Source of the DNA: Capitulum mitella
Lineage: Eukaryota; Arthropoda; Thecostraca; Pollicipedomorpha; Pollicipedidae
Assembly (NCBI GenBank): GCA_030062745.1
Contig: CP099841.1
Coordinates: forward strand, 5,268,923-5,332,922
Length of the DNA: 64,000 bases
Direction of reading: 5' to 3'
Positions 12,106-23,530 of the stretch are shown in pieces (position 1 is the stretch's first letter; every line of letters starts with the position of its first letter). The notes under the pieces are model-generated. The model was not told where the DNA came from and searched no databases. It saw nothing but the letters and a program-made list of their open reading frames with translations. Both the position numbers and the translations under genes were made by a program.

Positions 12106-12339
12106 GTAAGTCATTCTCATTATTTCTATAGCCTTAACTAACATTTTGTGATATCATGCACTGGTCTCATGTATAATATGAACTGGCCATTCATGTTCTA
12201 TTGGCAAAGGCTTGGATTGGACCAGGTTGTGCATTGTCTGTAATTCTGATACTGTTTAAAATGTACTTGCTGATTGATGTTCTGAAGGTTGATGTGACAC
12301 ACCCACATAAACATACACACACACACACACACACACATG

Positions 12340-12392
<53 letters not shown>

Positions 12393-15175
12393 ATAATTTT
12401 TTTCTGCCATCATAAGAAATGGGTCTGCCATTTCAGGCAATTGTATAGCAATTGCTAAACAGTGTGTGCCATGTAGAATGAGTAATTGAAGAGTGAATGA
12501 AAGGAAATTTAATGATAGTATGGCTGTGCAGAGATAACCTCTGAAAAACAAGAGACATTTTAGACCTTTGGCTGTGCTGACTGAAAATTAACCAATGCTT
12601 TTGATGACAGGTGCAAAACTGCCACCAAGAGCTCTTGCTTTTTGCAATTAGTTTGAGAGGTCTGTTTGAATATCTGGCCAGTATTTCATATCTTACCCTT
12701 TCTGTTTGTGACTCTGTGGCATTGGTCACAGTGCATGGGTGCAGTGACCTGAGATGTTGACTTACACTGAAGAATAAATTGCATCCATCTTACATTTGTT
12801 ATGATTGACATGATTATTAATTAGTCTTGGGAAATTCTAAGAGTCAGAGTAGGGCTGTATCAACTGGCATGTATCAACTGGCATGTATCATGGTATCTTT
12901 TGCAGAGATGTGTGCCATTGTTTGTGTTGTGGATTGAATTGCTGTTGCGGTATATGGTTTTGAATAAATGGATATCATCTTATGCACGTATTTGTGTGTT
13001 GAAAACCCATGCTGTATTTTGCAGGAAGGAATTCCAGTATTTTCTCTCCATGATCAGTTTGGTGCAGGACCCAAGTAAAAAGAATGCTGTTGTTCTCGGT
13101 CGCAAAACATGGGAGTCCATGCCACCCAGTGGCAGACCAATGAAAGGCAAAACCATCGTGGTTGTGACATCTCAGAAAGACTAGTAAGATGTTACTTTGT
13201 TATGTTTTGCATTCTGAAATTCTGTTCAGTGACAAGCACAACTCTCCATTTTTGTGCATTATTCAGACATCATTTGACTCTAGGTTCAGTGCAAATTCTC
13301 ATTTTGGTTCTTTCCTCAGTTTGTGTGCATTCTGCATTGGCAAGCTTTGTTATACACTCTGCAGCTGTTGCATGCATAATATACTGTATCGCTTTCGTGA
13401 GGCTAAAATGAGGTAGCACATCTGAGCACTGTTTTTGCCGGTGCGGCCGTTGCGTGCTGATTCAACTGTCTGATGTATTGGAACCGTGCTGAACAAAAGT
13501 GCTGCACTGCAGTGCCACCGAATGGGAGGATGTTTTCGTGGTGCACAGCCTGGAGGCTGCCATGGAGCTCCTTTCGACGCCTCCCCTGTCAGATCAGGTG
13601 GAGACCATCTGGAACGCAGGCGGCTCCCAGCTCTACCGGGTGAGCAGCCTTACCTGTTATTTCTCCCCTCCCCCACTGAAGCCATCAGCTATGGAGAAGG
13701 GGCATTTCGTTCATTAGTGGATTAGTAGCTTCACCATGTTGTTAGGAGTAGGGATGAGGATACATTTGGTATTACAGCAGGAATATTTCATTTAGGTCTC
13801 TCGTCATTCTCGGGTGTATGTTGATCACGGCTGATTGTAAGGAGGACACAAAGACCTAAGATTTAAGACATTGAAGGAATACATCACACATGTATCATGT
13901 GTGCAGACATCATTGCTACTTCGTGAACTACTCAGGTAAGCGAAAAGGCTCAACATTGTTTAATTTTCCAGAAATGTACAAATCTGCTTGCACATTGCCA
14001 GCCTTTCAATGGCTTGCCTGGTCGGTGACTGCCATTCATGGCAGTTTAACGGTAATGTTTGGAAATCTTACTTGAAGTGTCAGAGATACGTAATTTCCTA
14101 CTCGGCTCTCGTACATTTCCTTTAGTTAAGTTTTAGAAGCTCTGACGTACATTTGTTCAACCGTTTCATGGACCTGTCACATTTTTTGCGCGCCGTCGTA
14201 TTTTGCAAGTGAGCATTGATTACGTTAGTACATTAAATTCGTATCATGGAGCCTTTTTCCAGCAATCTTGTTTCCCATTGAGCCTTGTTGGGACTCAAGC
14301 ATCGGAACGGAAGAACTGCGCACATCATATGCGCAGCACAATTCTTGCACATTGTATGCAGGCATATGCTGTGGAGATGTCTTGCTTTTTGATATTTTCG
14401 AGGCCGTAGTCACTAGGGCGATACATGACGTGAATTTTGTGAAGTGATGGACTAGTTTTGGACAGGAATCGCTGTTGTGCAACTGTTGCGTACCATACAT
14501 GTCTTATTGAAACGCCACCGGGTTTACCGTGTACGTCAGTTGTTTGTTTGCAAAGATATTTCGTTTTGGTAGATTACGTTTGATTTCACATTTTCAATGC
14601 TTGTATTTAAATGGCAGTGCAAGCCACTGCCAACATGTGTCTAAACATTTTGTTTTAGGAAGCCATGGAGAAGAAATACGTGGACAAATTATACATCACC
14701 AAGATCAGGAAAGACTTTGAAGCAGATGTGTTTTTCCCCAAATACAACGAAGACGATTTCATTCCAGTCAGGTTAGATTCAGTTTAAAAAGCTATTGTGC
14801 CTGTTTAAAAGTGTTGCTAGTGTTCGTGATCAAAAAGGCTCGACTCCAGTCACTTGCCTCCAGGGGTGTCGATGTCTGTAAATGATTGGGGGCCGAGCCG
14901 AGGGCCCCACAACCTAACCTCCCCCAAATATGTGTTTTTGAAAGAATTTAGCTCACTTAATTTAACCAACAGAGGTGTATAAGTTTTTGTTGTTATTCAT
15001 CAAAGGAAAATTCGCTTTTATCCCCATGCGTGAACCCCATGCGCTTTCATCCCCATGCATCCCATTTTATCCCCATTTATCCCCATAATTTTGGGCGCCG
15101 AATGACCCTGCAGTCGGTGCGCCCCTAAGCCCCAATAACTAACTAACTATCCCCATAATTTATATATATAATATG

Positions 15176-15224
<49 letters not shown>

Positions 15225-15244
15225 ATAGAATAACGATAAATAAT

Positions 15245-15281
<37 letters not shown>

Positions 15282-16507
15282 GCGTGTGTGTGCATATATA
15301 TATATAGAAAGATAGATACATCGCCTTGGGCGTTATTCCTTATTTTCTGTCAATCTCTTATCTTCTGCCGCCATTCGTTTTCGTTATCGCTCATTTTCCA
15401 TTAAAATCGGCAAACAATATTGGGGGGCTGAAACCGACATTGTGGGCCCCAGATCAACATTGGGTGGGCCAGAGCCGTCTCAAAAGAATACAAATCGATA
15501 CCCCTGCTTGCATTTGTAGACAGTTATGAACAGGCTGTTCTTGATTTTGCAAAAGTGAATCAATTCACTGGCGGATTCCCAGAGCTGGAAATTAATTCAG
15601 ATTCGTGGAATGCGTCGTAAGCGAATCGATTCCGTTGCAATTCAGAGGCAAGCGTGAATCAACTGAATTTTGATTCACTCGATAGAAATATACACAAAGC
15701 TTCAAAAAGCCTGTTTAGTTTCCAGATTAATAGTCACATGTGCAGAATATACTATCATAGTTGTAAAAAGCAGACAGTGAGGAATTTGGAGGGTTTCCAC
15801 CAGAATTTCACTAAAATAGGTGCTTGGAGATCTAGTTTGTCGTAATGTTAAAATATTCTAGAGAATTGTCTCACGAGGGATTCTGTGGTCCATGAAACGA
15901 TTTATTTATGACTCTTATAATGGTTTTCAGCAGAACTGTTTATGATTCGGATTCACGACAAAAATGCCAAATTGCTGAGTCTGTTCAGAGTCATGTCGTA
16001 CAAGTCGTTTCGAGTTGATTCAGAATCATACACAAGCCTGATGACGAAATGTCATTTAAACATTTTTTGCCATTCCGTGAAGTCATCATTGTTGCCTAAC
16101 GGTTGCATAATTTTGTAAACTATATAGCTTGCAATCCTAAGGTGACTGCTGCTTCTTACGCCCAGTTTCATTTCACAAACGTGGTTGTGCTTTGCTTTCC
16201 TCGTTTCTGTTTGTGAATGCCTCACGAGTCTGTTTTCCAAAACGTCCGACGGTCTTTCTCTGCCACTCTGAATTCCACTCTGTCGCTTTCGTTTGCCATT
16301 GAAATGTTACTGTTTATCTAATGCTAGGAAGAGCTGTCGCAATTATGTCTCGTTTCTCGTTCTGTTGACAAAGGAGCTTGTAATGTATGCAACTCACCAT
16401 ACTTATGTTAATATATTTATGTACATTCCAGCGACCCAAACGTACCAGAAGATGTCCAGGAAGAAAAGGGAGTTGAATGGACATACCATGTCCTCCAGAT
16501 GAAGTGA
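12026..16507 (+). CDS. DHFR: Dihydrofolate reductase, five coding exons, 184 aa
   Basis: The enzyme reduces dihydrofolate to tetrahydrofolate with NADPH, feeding thymidylate, purine and glycine synthesis in the cytosol. I joined 12026-12105, 13025-13183, 13513-13639, 14659-14771 and 16432-16507; every intron is GT-AG and the phases (2, 2, 0, 2) give one 555-nt frame with TGA stop. Seen in the protein: LIVAVS strand (6-11), GIG loop (15-17), LPW (22-24), catalytic-type Glu29 followed by Phe30 and Phe33, GRKTW (52-56), RP (64-65), GGS (116-118), Tyr121, Thr136, FFP (147-149) and the C-terminal DVQEEKG block. Length is normal for animal DHFR (about 180-190). Odd points: Lys69 where nearly all family members have the glutamate-tail Arg (human Arg70), Ser76 at human Arg77, Ala115 at human Val115. 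Met1 was chosen as the first ATG after a possible acceptor near 12002; Met4 is an alternative. Sure of the family; fine details need transcript data. Confidence 0.95.
12311..12394. repeat. Compound CA/TA/GT microsatellite in DHFR intron 1
   Basis: About 25 bp of (AC)n, then ATGC, more AC, about 30 bp of (AT)n and a short (GT)n. Short ORFs across it with His-Thr or Ile-Tyr runs are artefacts. Confidence 0.95.
13025..13183 (+). CDS. DHFR: DHFR coding exon 2 (residues 27-79 and part of 80)
   Basis: Preceded by acceptor tattttgcag and followed by donor gtaaga. It carries Glu29, Phe30, Phe33, the GRKTW motif and the RPMKGK segment with Lys69. The exon would read into TAG if unspliced; splicing turns the terminal TA plus T into Tyr80. 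Confidence 0.94.
13513..13639 (+). CDS. DHFR: DHFR coding exon 3 (residues 80-122)
   Basis: Acceptor cactgcag, donor gtgagc. It encodes the [10 protein letters not shown] helix and the NADPH-binding WNAGGSQLY strand-turn (113-121), and ends in phase 0 after Arg122. The exon looks richer in G+C than the flanking introns. Confidence 0.94.
14659..14771 (+). CDS. DHFR: DHFR coding exon 4 (residues 123-159 and part of 160)
   Basis: Acceptor tgttttag, donor gttaga. It encodes EAM, the LYITKI strand with Thr136, and the DFEADVFFP block, all typical of eukaryotic DHFR. It ends in phase 2; the terminal AG plus the first C of exon 5 gives Ser160. Confidence 0.94.
14861..15506. mobile_element. hAT-like MITE (family H) in DHFR intron 4
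   Basis: Termini are caggggtgtcgat and atcgatacccctg, a near-perfect inverted repeat, and the flanks cttgcctc / cttgcatt agree at 6 of 8 positions, as expected for a decayed 8-bp hAT target duplication. The interior holds two long TA microsatellites. It has no transposase ORF and sits wholly within the intron, so it should be spliced out. Confidence 0.75.
15159..15308. repeat. TA microsatellite cluster inside the intron-4 MITE
   Basis: Two TA runs of about 40 and 28 bp with interruptions and a short GT run. They lie inside the hAT-like element, so they probably expanded from its AT-rich interior. Confidence 0.95.
16432..16507 (+). CDS. DHFR: DHFR coding exon 5 (residues 160-184, stop)
   Basis: Acceptor tacattccag. 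It encodes the conserved DVQEEKG block and the last beta strand, ending in TGA. The last residues are polar and unremarkable. Confidence 0.93.
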
Positions 16508-16703
16508 AGCTCTCCCGTCCGAGAATCTTGTGTAATTGCTGTAACTATGGCAATCCTTGAATTGGGCTGTGAAAACGAACTGGAATTAGTTCCTTGCCAT
16601 TCGTCCCATGTACGTTTTTTTTCATTTGCCAGGTTTATTCACGTAAAACCATCATTCCAGTGTTTTTGAACAATGTACCTGAAAACATGACATTCGTAGA
16701 TAC

Positions 16704-16709
16704 AATAAA
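16704..16709 (+). terminator. Poly(A) signal AATAAA for DHFR
   Basis: A canonical AATAAA lies about 200 bp after the DHFR stop, followed by AT-rich then T/C-rich DNA. This gives a plausible short 3' UTR ending near 16.73 kb. Another AATAAA at about 18.87 kb is too far and has no gene attached. Confidence 0.6.
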
Positions 16710-16729
16710 AGTGTTAAAATTATCTAACA

Positions 16730-19700
16730 CTCATGAACAGACGCCGTCTAATCCGACCAGCAGCAGGAAACGGCAGGTCCAAGCATTGTAGCTGCGTTTG
16801 CCTGTATAGTGTTTTTGTGTAGATTTTGAACTGACTTTTTGCTGTTAAATGAGACCAGACCCCATGCTACGCAAATGTCACCAGGCCGTGTGATTCCAGG
16901 AAGCTGCTTATTTTGTGGTGAAAAGTCTGCATGTAATTAAGACTATGACATGGGCGCGAGGTAGACAGCATGAACTTCAAATGCCTAGTGGAAAACTTGC
17001 TTTAGGGCCGAATATAAAACGACGAGGCGACTCGAGCCCACCTTGCCATGACGGGGACAGTAATGTGTTTGTCACAGTGCTGCCAATGACTGTGTACAAC
17101 AAGAATATGACTTTGGTCTACGAAAAGCGGAAGAAGCAGTCAGACTCCACGATAGCCAGGTAATCCGTGCCACATCTCTTGTTTATTGAGACGGAAGCCG
17201 TGCTTAAAATGTCACGTGGCTTGGGTCTTGAGAATTTCGTCTTTGGAAGGCACTTAGCACCAAGTCGAAAAAATCCTAAGCAAAGGCACGCCGTCTGACC
17301 GTGATAGGCAAGACAGCCAGACAGACAGCTGAAAGCCAGCGGCTGCCACCCCTCGTACAACCGAAGTCACTGACCACCTCCCACTGGGAAACTTTCCGTG
17401 TCATTACATCAACAACACTCATCGCGTTGTCATACTCATCATGTGATAACATGATGAATGTTGTGCGTCCTTGGCTGGGACGGGGATCCTAAAATATCAG
17501 CGCCAAGATTTTACTGGCTCGCATTGGTCTCGCTGGAGGTCATATCACAAACGAAACTAAGCATTTCGACACGTGGAACTAGCGTCAGTATGGGCATTGA
17601 GCTAACACTACGTGTCTCGGCCAGACTCACACTTAAACCCGGCGAAACCGCTACGTCACGAAGTGCCGTTAGAGCTTCAAAAATCATCCTAGTTATTTGG
17701 AGGGGAAGCTACTCAATGGGCGCCAACCTGCCTAATTGTCCCAACTCCCATTATCTCTTCAGTGGGACAGACGATTTGCAGATATGAGACAGACAGCATG
17801 GCTGCAGATTCGATCCCTTCCTCTTCCACTCTCAGCGGTACGGACGTATGGTGGGTCGGTAACGTTTCAGCGCAAGGTTGAAATATTTTTTTGCTTTGAA
17901 TTACCCGTGTATAACTGTTACCAATACCGTGAAGCAACATTGTTCTTATGCAGTGCCTCCGGTGTTGAATTCCGCTTCCCATTTGACCAAAATAGAGATG
18001 ATACGTTTGCGTGTTTTTATCTGTATCTAATTTTGTTGTAGCAGAGCCATTGCCCTTTTTGCGCCACCATTTGCCAGAGCTTATTGCGCCAGTGGCACAA
18101 TCTGGGCAAGACTAGTTAACGGTGTGCTAATAGTTCTTCCAGTATTCTGTACGTTTCTGGGACACATTTAAAGCGATAGTCGCGGGGGATGTCCCCTCTG
18201 CGATGGCTGCAGATGGGACACCTTGAGAGCGAGGCAAAAATGTCTTCAGAGCCTTCTTGGAAGGGCTGCAGCCCCTAACCCTCCCCGTACTCGCGGAGCC
18301 CGTGCAGCCCGTGCAGCCCCCGCCTTCTGCTGGACGCGATAACTAGTGTAAACATGTTTTTTTTTTCTCATTCACCATGTAATCAGCGCCCCAAGTCTCG
18401 CAGGCGGCCCCCAGGCCGAGATTTCTGGCGACACCCCAGAAACGAGGACCTGTCAGTCTTGGGGATGAATGTGTTCCAGATTTTAGCCGATTCGTTTAGA
18501 GGGGGTGGCCCGCCGCTGGACGCACTCACTGTGCCCTTAGGAGTCAGGTGACCTCACTGCGCGCTGCTCCACTGGGGATATACCTGCCACTGCAAGAATT
18601 TGCTCCCTAACTGACATGCTAGAATAGGCCCTGGGAAGGGAGAATGCATTCTTTTCAACACCCTGTTGACTTCGGTAACCATACTTCGCCGTTTAGGGAA
18701 TGCAGAACTGTCGAATTTTCGTGTTTAAGAAGGAAACATTTCGGATCACAAGAGGAGTTTGGACCCCAAACCCACTGGGTGCGCCTGTGTAGCTACCTCC
18801 ACTGGTCTGGCCAGCGTCTTGTTGGGATCTGAGCACCTCTCCCCATCCGTTTGCAAGTATTGGCAAAAAGAATAAAAGCGAAACTGTTCATAACATACCA
18901 GATAGTGGTTTACTGTAGCTTTTGCCGCCATAAAGTATCTGTAGCTTCGTACCATTTTTGTGGCGGCGCAGTTAGGCTCATCATGTGGTGGAAACATCAT
19001 GAGGTTGCCTTAATTGTGCCTTTTGCATTGTCTTGCTAGAAAATGAGTAAAGAATAAAAGGCAAAAATTGGAGTTTCAAAAACACATCACTTTAAAGTGG
19101 TTAAAAGAGCCCAGACGTATATAAGTAAGAAATAAAACGATTTTTCCATAGCATAGTTACAGTGCCCGTTTTCGAAAAGCTGGCGCTAATTGGGCAGCTT
19201 CGTCTATTTCGTCATATCACGTCATATCAGCAACCATTCATCATCATATCGTCATCGTCATATCGACTCGTTCATATCAGGTATCATCACATGATACCAC
19301 TAGTCCACAATACAACATTACGATGAACCGTTACCACAACCTTAAAATTGGCATGCACGTTCTGGTTCGTTCATGTCTGCGGAAGACAGCGCCACCTTTA
19401 TTAGCATGAACGCCATCTACAGGCCACCTCCGTACCAAGCTAGGACGCATATTCCAGAACGTGAGAAACGAGGAGCCGGATCAGTATTGTTTCTTCGACC
19501 TCATTAACCTATCCAGGTGACATTGGTGGGACAGTGTAATGGCCGAATAGGACATGGGGCCTTTCTAGGGCTTTGTAGGGCCTATGTCCGATTTTTTCTC
19601 CAGCCAGACCTTGGGGATTCTCATAAACCCCTCCTGGCCGTTCTTACTTTCTTGTGGAATTTATAGGTCTCCAGCCAGACCTTGGGGATTCTCATAAACC

Positions 19701-19908
19701 CTTCCCAGCCGGCAAACTAGGGTCCACACTAGTAGGATTAATGTCGTGCCCGATGAGTCAGATCACTACAGCAGCAACGCAAAATTCTTAAGCACCATAT
19801 CCGAATGAAGCGGTTGCCTAAAAAGCCAGCCTATCATGTCGTATATCCTGTCATCCAGCCTCACTGACCATTTTTGAGAGGAAAACACTGCTTCCCCCTT
19901 CTCTCTTC

Positions 19909-19911
<3 letters not shown>
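16730..19911. other. Region downstream of DHFR, no gene recognised
   Basis: Unique-looking DNA with frames up to about 109 aa that lack recognisable domains. It includes a perfect 34-bp direct repeat (19597-19630 and 19668-19701) and a cluster of cgtcatatc motifs at 19.20-19.28 kb. Confidence 0.5.
19597..19701. repeat. Perfect 34-bp direct repeat, 71 bp apart
   Basis: The segment starting tctccagccagaccttgggg and ending cataaaccc occurs identically at 19597-19630 and 19668-19701. Confidence 0.9.

Positions 19912-19986
<75 letters not shown>
19912..19986. repeat. TA then CT microsatellite
   Basis: About 43 bp of (TA)n followed by about 30 bp of (CT)n. The Ile-Tyr and Arg-Glu reading frames through it are not genes. 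Confidence 0.95.
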
Positions 19987-19999
19987 GCAAAACCTTTGT

Positions 20000-20364
20000 A
20001 TTGGACCCTCGAATCCTAGATAAATTCCCGTTATTTGTCTTTTCGCCAGATATCAACGTTGTTTTCTTAGGGAATGATAATCTGACATCAGCATTTCAGG
20101 AAATTTTATCATGGTGTTGCTGTGCATCGCACAACCTGTCTTATGTCATCACCTTTTAGACAGGGTTTCTTGGGATCTTCAGCTCTCCATCGCTAAGAAA
20201 TATCGAGGCATTAATCCTCTTCTTGTAGGTCTGTGGTTTGAGAAGACCCCTGCGGTTTTCTGCTCGCCATTTCCAGGATTTTAAGAGGTGTTTCACGAAA
20301 TTTAGTTCCTTCCTATACATTCTTTCCACGTAGTATGACAAATTTTTAACCATTTTCTTCTGTC
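20000..20364. other. No gene recognised
   Basis: A 65-aa minus-strand frame at 20156-20353 rich in Lys and Arg (starts MVKNLSYYVERMYRKEL) has no family I know. Too short and isolated to call a gene. Confidence 0.35.
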
Positions 20365-22695
20365 CAAAGGCGAAGCTAGGCCAAGTTTTTGGGAGGAAAC
20401 CCAGACCGTGTTGGCACCTTTGAGCATAGAAGAAAAATGGCTACCAAGAAAGTTTTAGAGATATAACTTAAAACTCTACATGAGTAGATAGGGAAATAAG
20501 TTTTCAAACATTCTCAAGACTTGTGTTGACCTTAGGTAATTTTACGAGGTCAGTTCAAGGTCACGCGTAAGAATGTGATCTTATGTACGTTTTTTACGAG
20601 AATTTTCCAAATGGGAACCGGAAGATATGTGGCTTAGGACAGTGTTCTCTGCTTGAATTTCAGATAAAGTCACGGACGTATGACCTGAAATGTACGTATG
20701 TCTCGATGGTCATAAATAGGACATTGAAGAGTACAGTTAACTGAAATGATTGAAATCGTTTTCAAACACTGCGTAATGAACTAAAGGCACTGTATGCGAC
20801 TTTAATGTTACTTGAGGTAATCTGAGGTCAAATGTCGTAAGTCGACTTGATGAAAATTCGATCATAACAGTTCCTTTTTTTCTTGCCCCTGGCACCGCCC
20901 ATACTATTATTATACAAACAGTGGAATAGAATTCGTCTTTCTAAAGTATAAAATGACTAGTACAAGCCAAAAAAGACATTTGACTTCTAAGACAGTCCAG
21001 TGAAAAATAATCCTGCCGCTTTTCAAACTCTGCGAACGCTTATAAAAAATGCCAAAAGTCTAAAGGTATGTGCTAAAGGGAAAAATCTCATCGATTAGCC
21101 CTTGATTCATGCCAATCGCATCAAAATCGGTCCACAAACATTGGAATTAAAACAAATAGAGGAAATATTCCCTTTCTGGCGTACATCACATCAGGTCAGG
21201 TCACGGAACTATGCCCTCATATTAAAACAATGTAGTGGGTATGATGTCGAACTGATTGCCGTGTCTTGCGATCATATCGCACGGGTAGTTCTCGAGATCT
21301 CTGGGGCCGAATAAGCCCCCGCCCCGTACAGGAATACCCCTATATGTTATGAGTGCGGGAATAGGGTCGACGGGCATCCATCCCTTAAAACCAATTCATG
21401 AATTTGACCCGTGATCCTTTGGAATGCAAGTGTGTCAGTCGAGTTGCGTCTTTTCAGCTTACCGTGTGACAGTTCGATTGGCTCTTATTTTCGCCTTTTT
21501 TGCCCCCGTGTCCCTTGGAGTGTAAGGTTGTCAATGGAAATGCTTCCATTCATCTATTATGTGGCAGTTGGATTGACCGTCCTTTTCGTCAGTGTAGGTG
21601 CGCTGGTCTCCGGGATCATCGATCGCCTTATCCCGATTCACGTGCCCATAACTCTAATACGCATTACCGTATCGGGGGTTGGGTTTATTAGCCTCCCCCG
21701 AGACCTCGAGAACTACCCATCCGATTTCATTGCAGCGAGCGAAATTCAATTCGGCTTGACTTGAACCACATTTTTACAAAAATAGAAATAAATTACGAGA
21801 ATTTCCCGAAGGAGACGCAGAGGGCGGCGAAAACCAGAAACTGCGAGTTTTTTTCGTCTTATTCTAACTTCGTTGTTTATTGGCCGGATTTGATGTAATT
21901 AGTACGAATCAAGAGCTAATTGATGGGGCTTGTCCTTTGGCAGATATGTTTAGGATTTTGAGAAAATTCATAGGGTTTCACAGGATTTGAAAAAATGGGA
22001 GAGATATTTTCCTGGAAAGTTGAATTGAAATAAAAGCTTAAAGTGATTTTTAGGTTTTTAATAGTCTTTCTGTACTTCGGAAGTACAAATCTTATTATAT
22101 TGTTCGTAAAATGTTGACATAGGCGGCGTCAGGGGCATGAAAATGGGAGCTGTCATGGTCGCTTGTTCATCAACTCAGCTTACGACCTTTGACCTCAGAT
22201 GACCTCAGAGTCGCGTGGAATGACTTTGGGCTCATGACATGGTGTTTGGAAACGTTTTCAGTCCTTTAATTCGACTATGTTATTAAAAGCCCTACTTATG
22301 ACCGTCGTGATATAGCGTAGTCGCGCTGGTACTTTACGTCATAGTTCCTTGACCCGACACGAAGCCGACCGAGAACTTGAAGCACAAGTAGAGAACACTC
22401 TGTTTAGCTACATGTATCCCGAATATTTGTTGGAAAAGTTAACGTCAAAAACATTTACATACAGCCAAATTTTGACTTTTGGCCTTAACCTGACTTTGTG
22501 AAGTGACCTTAGGTCTGCAAAAACATTTTTGCATGTTTTCTAAGCTATTTTCCTATACATTCATCCAAAAGTTTAAGTTCTACCTTAGAAGTTCTATTTT
22601 TGGCAGCCATTTCCCTTCTACCTCCAGCAGTGCCAAAAATAGCCTGAGGTGTCTCCTTTAAATGTGGCCTGGCTCCGCCCCTATGCGAAATAATG
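20365..22695. mobile_element. Foldback-type element (family E), ~1-kb inverted arms
   Basis: The reverse complement of about 20365-21330 aligns along its length with about 21665-22695. Matching landmarks: ctcgagaactaccc, ggaccgattttgatg / ggccggatttgatg, gcggtgccaggggca / gcggcgtcaggggcat, and the outer ends cttggcctagcttcgcct / tggcctggctccgcccct. The centre (about 21.4-21.6 kb) is unpaired. No transposase is seen. Arms are well diverged, so the insertion is old, or it arose from two copies in opposite orientation. Confidence 0.75.
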
Positions 22696-23224
22696 CTGCT
22701 TTAAAAAACCTCGGGAATGATGAATAAAAAACCGGAGCGAACGGAGCACTTTCTGAAGCCCCCACACGGGAACACGCTGAACGGCAAAGCTAGATCCTTC
22801 CACTGTTTTGAGAAGGTTAACATTCCAATTTACTTAGATGAGATATCCTCTTCCGATGCTGTCAAAGTCCCGTGACATGTTGCAAATTTGCATTACACAC
22901 TTTTGATGGTAATGCATTTTCAGGATGCATGACATGGATGTTCGCGTCCGTAGGGAGATTGGGTGAATGAGATGGAAAACTGCCGAACGAATAGCGTGTT
23001 TGTACGATGTAACGTAACTACTTAACTCTAATGAATCATGCTTTCGCTACCTTTTTTTCAAACGAAACGCACTGATGAGACGGTTTCTTTCAAATCCCCG
23101 TGCGAAACAATGGGTGCTTGTTGCAAACTTGGCTTCCTACAGTTCCCACACTCCTCAGATCCGATTATTCAGTCTCAGCCAGTAACGCCAGCTGAGCAGC
23201 CCAGAATCAGAGCTCAGCTCAGCT
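22696..23224. other. No gene recognised
   Basis: Ordinary AT-rich spacer between the foldback element and the first GC island. It ends in short iterations of agctcagctcagctcaactcagctg. Confidence 0.5.
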
Positions 23225-23530
23225 CAACTCAGCTGAGGCGGGACTCCCGTCCGTCAGTCACCGTCGGACCCTCCTCCGGCTGTCCGCAGTCCGGCGCGGC
23301 GCCGCCGCGAGAGGCCGACACCCCGTGCACGGCCGGAGGGGGCGGGGGCACGGCCGGCCGGCCGGCCGGTATTGGTGTCACAGATGTGCGGCCGGCTGGG
23401 ACCCGCCGGGGGGTCGTGCCGACGGCTGCTGCCCCCCGGCGGGTCCGCTGCCGGGCCGCACTTGTGGCGGAGCCGAGCGTGGGTAGCGGGGCCGGGGATG
23501 CTGGTGAATTGGTCACGAGGGTGGGTTTTG
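23225..23530. other. CpG-rich GC island 1
   Basis: Abruptly G+C- and CpG-rich DNA within AT-rich flanks, containing four consecutive ggcc/ccgg units and a 15-bp perfect hairpin at 23399-23446. Open frames on both strands (174 aa +, 122 aa minus) are rich in Pro, Arg, Gly and Ala, as any GC-rich DNA would give. Confidence 0.6.
23399..23446. repeat. GC hairpin, perfect 15-bp arms, 18-nt loop
   Basis: ggacccgccgggggg at 23399-23413 pairs exactly with ccccccggcgggtcc at 23432-23446. Confidence 0.85.

Noticed and set aside
21411-21764. 117-aa hydrophobic frame at the foldback centre
   Set aside because: It spans the loop and one arm of a repeat, and the related copy at 56.8 kb does not preserve the frame.
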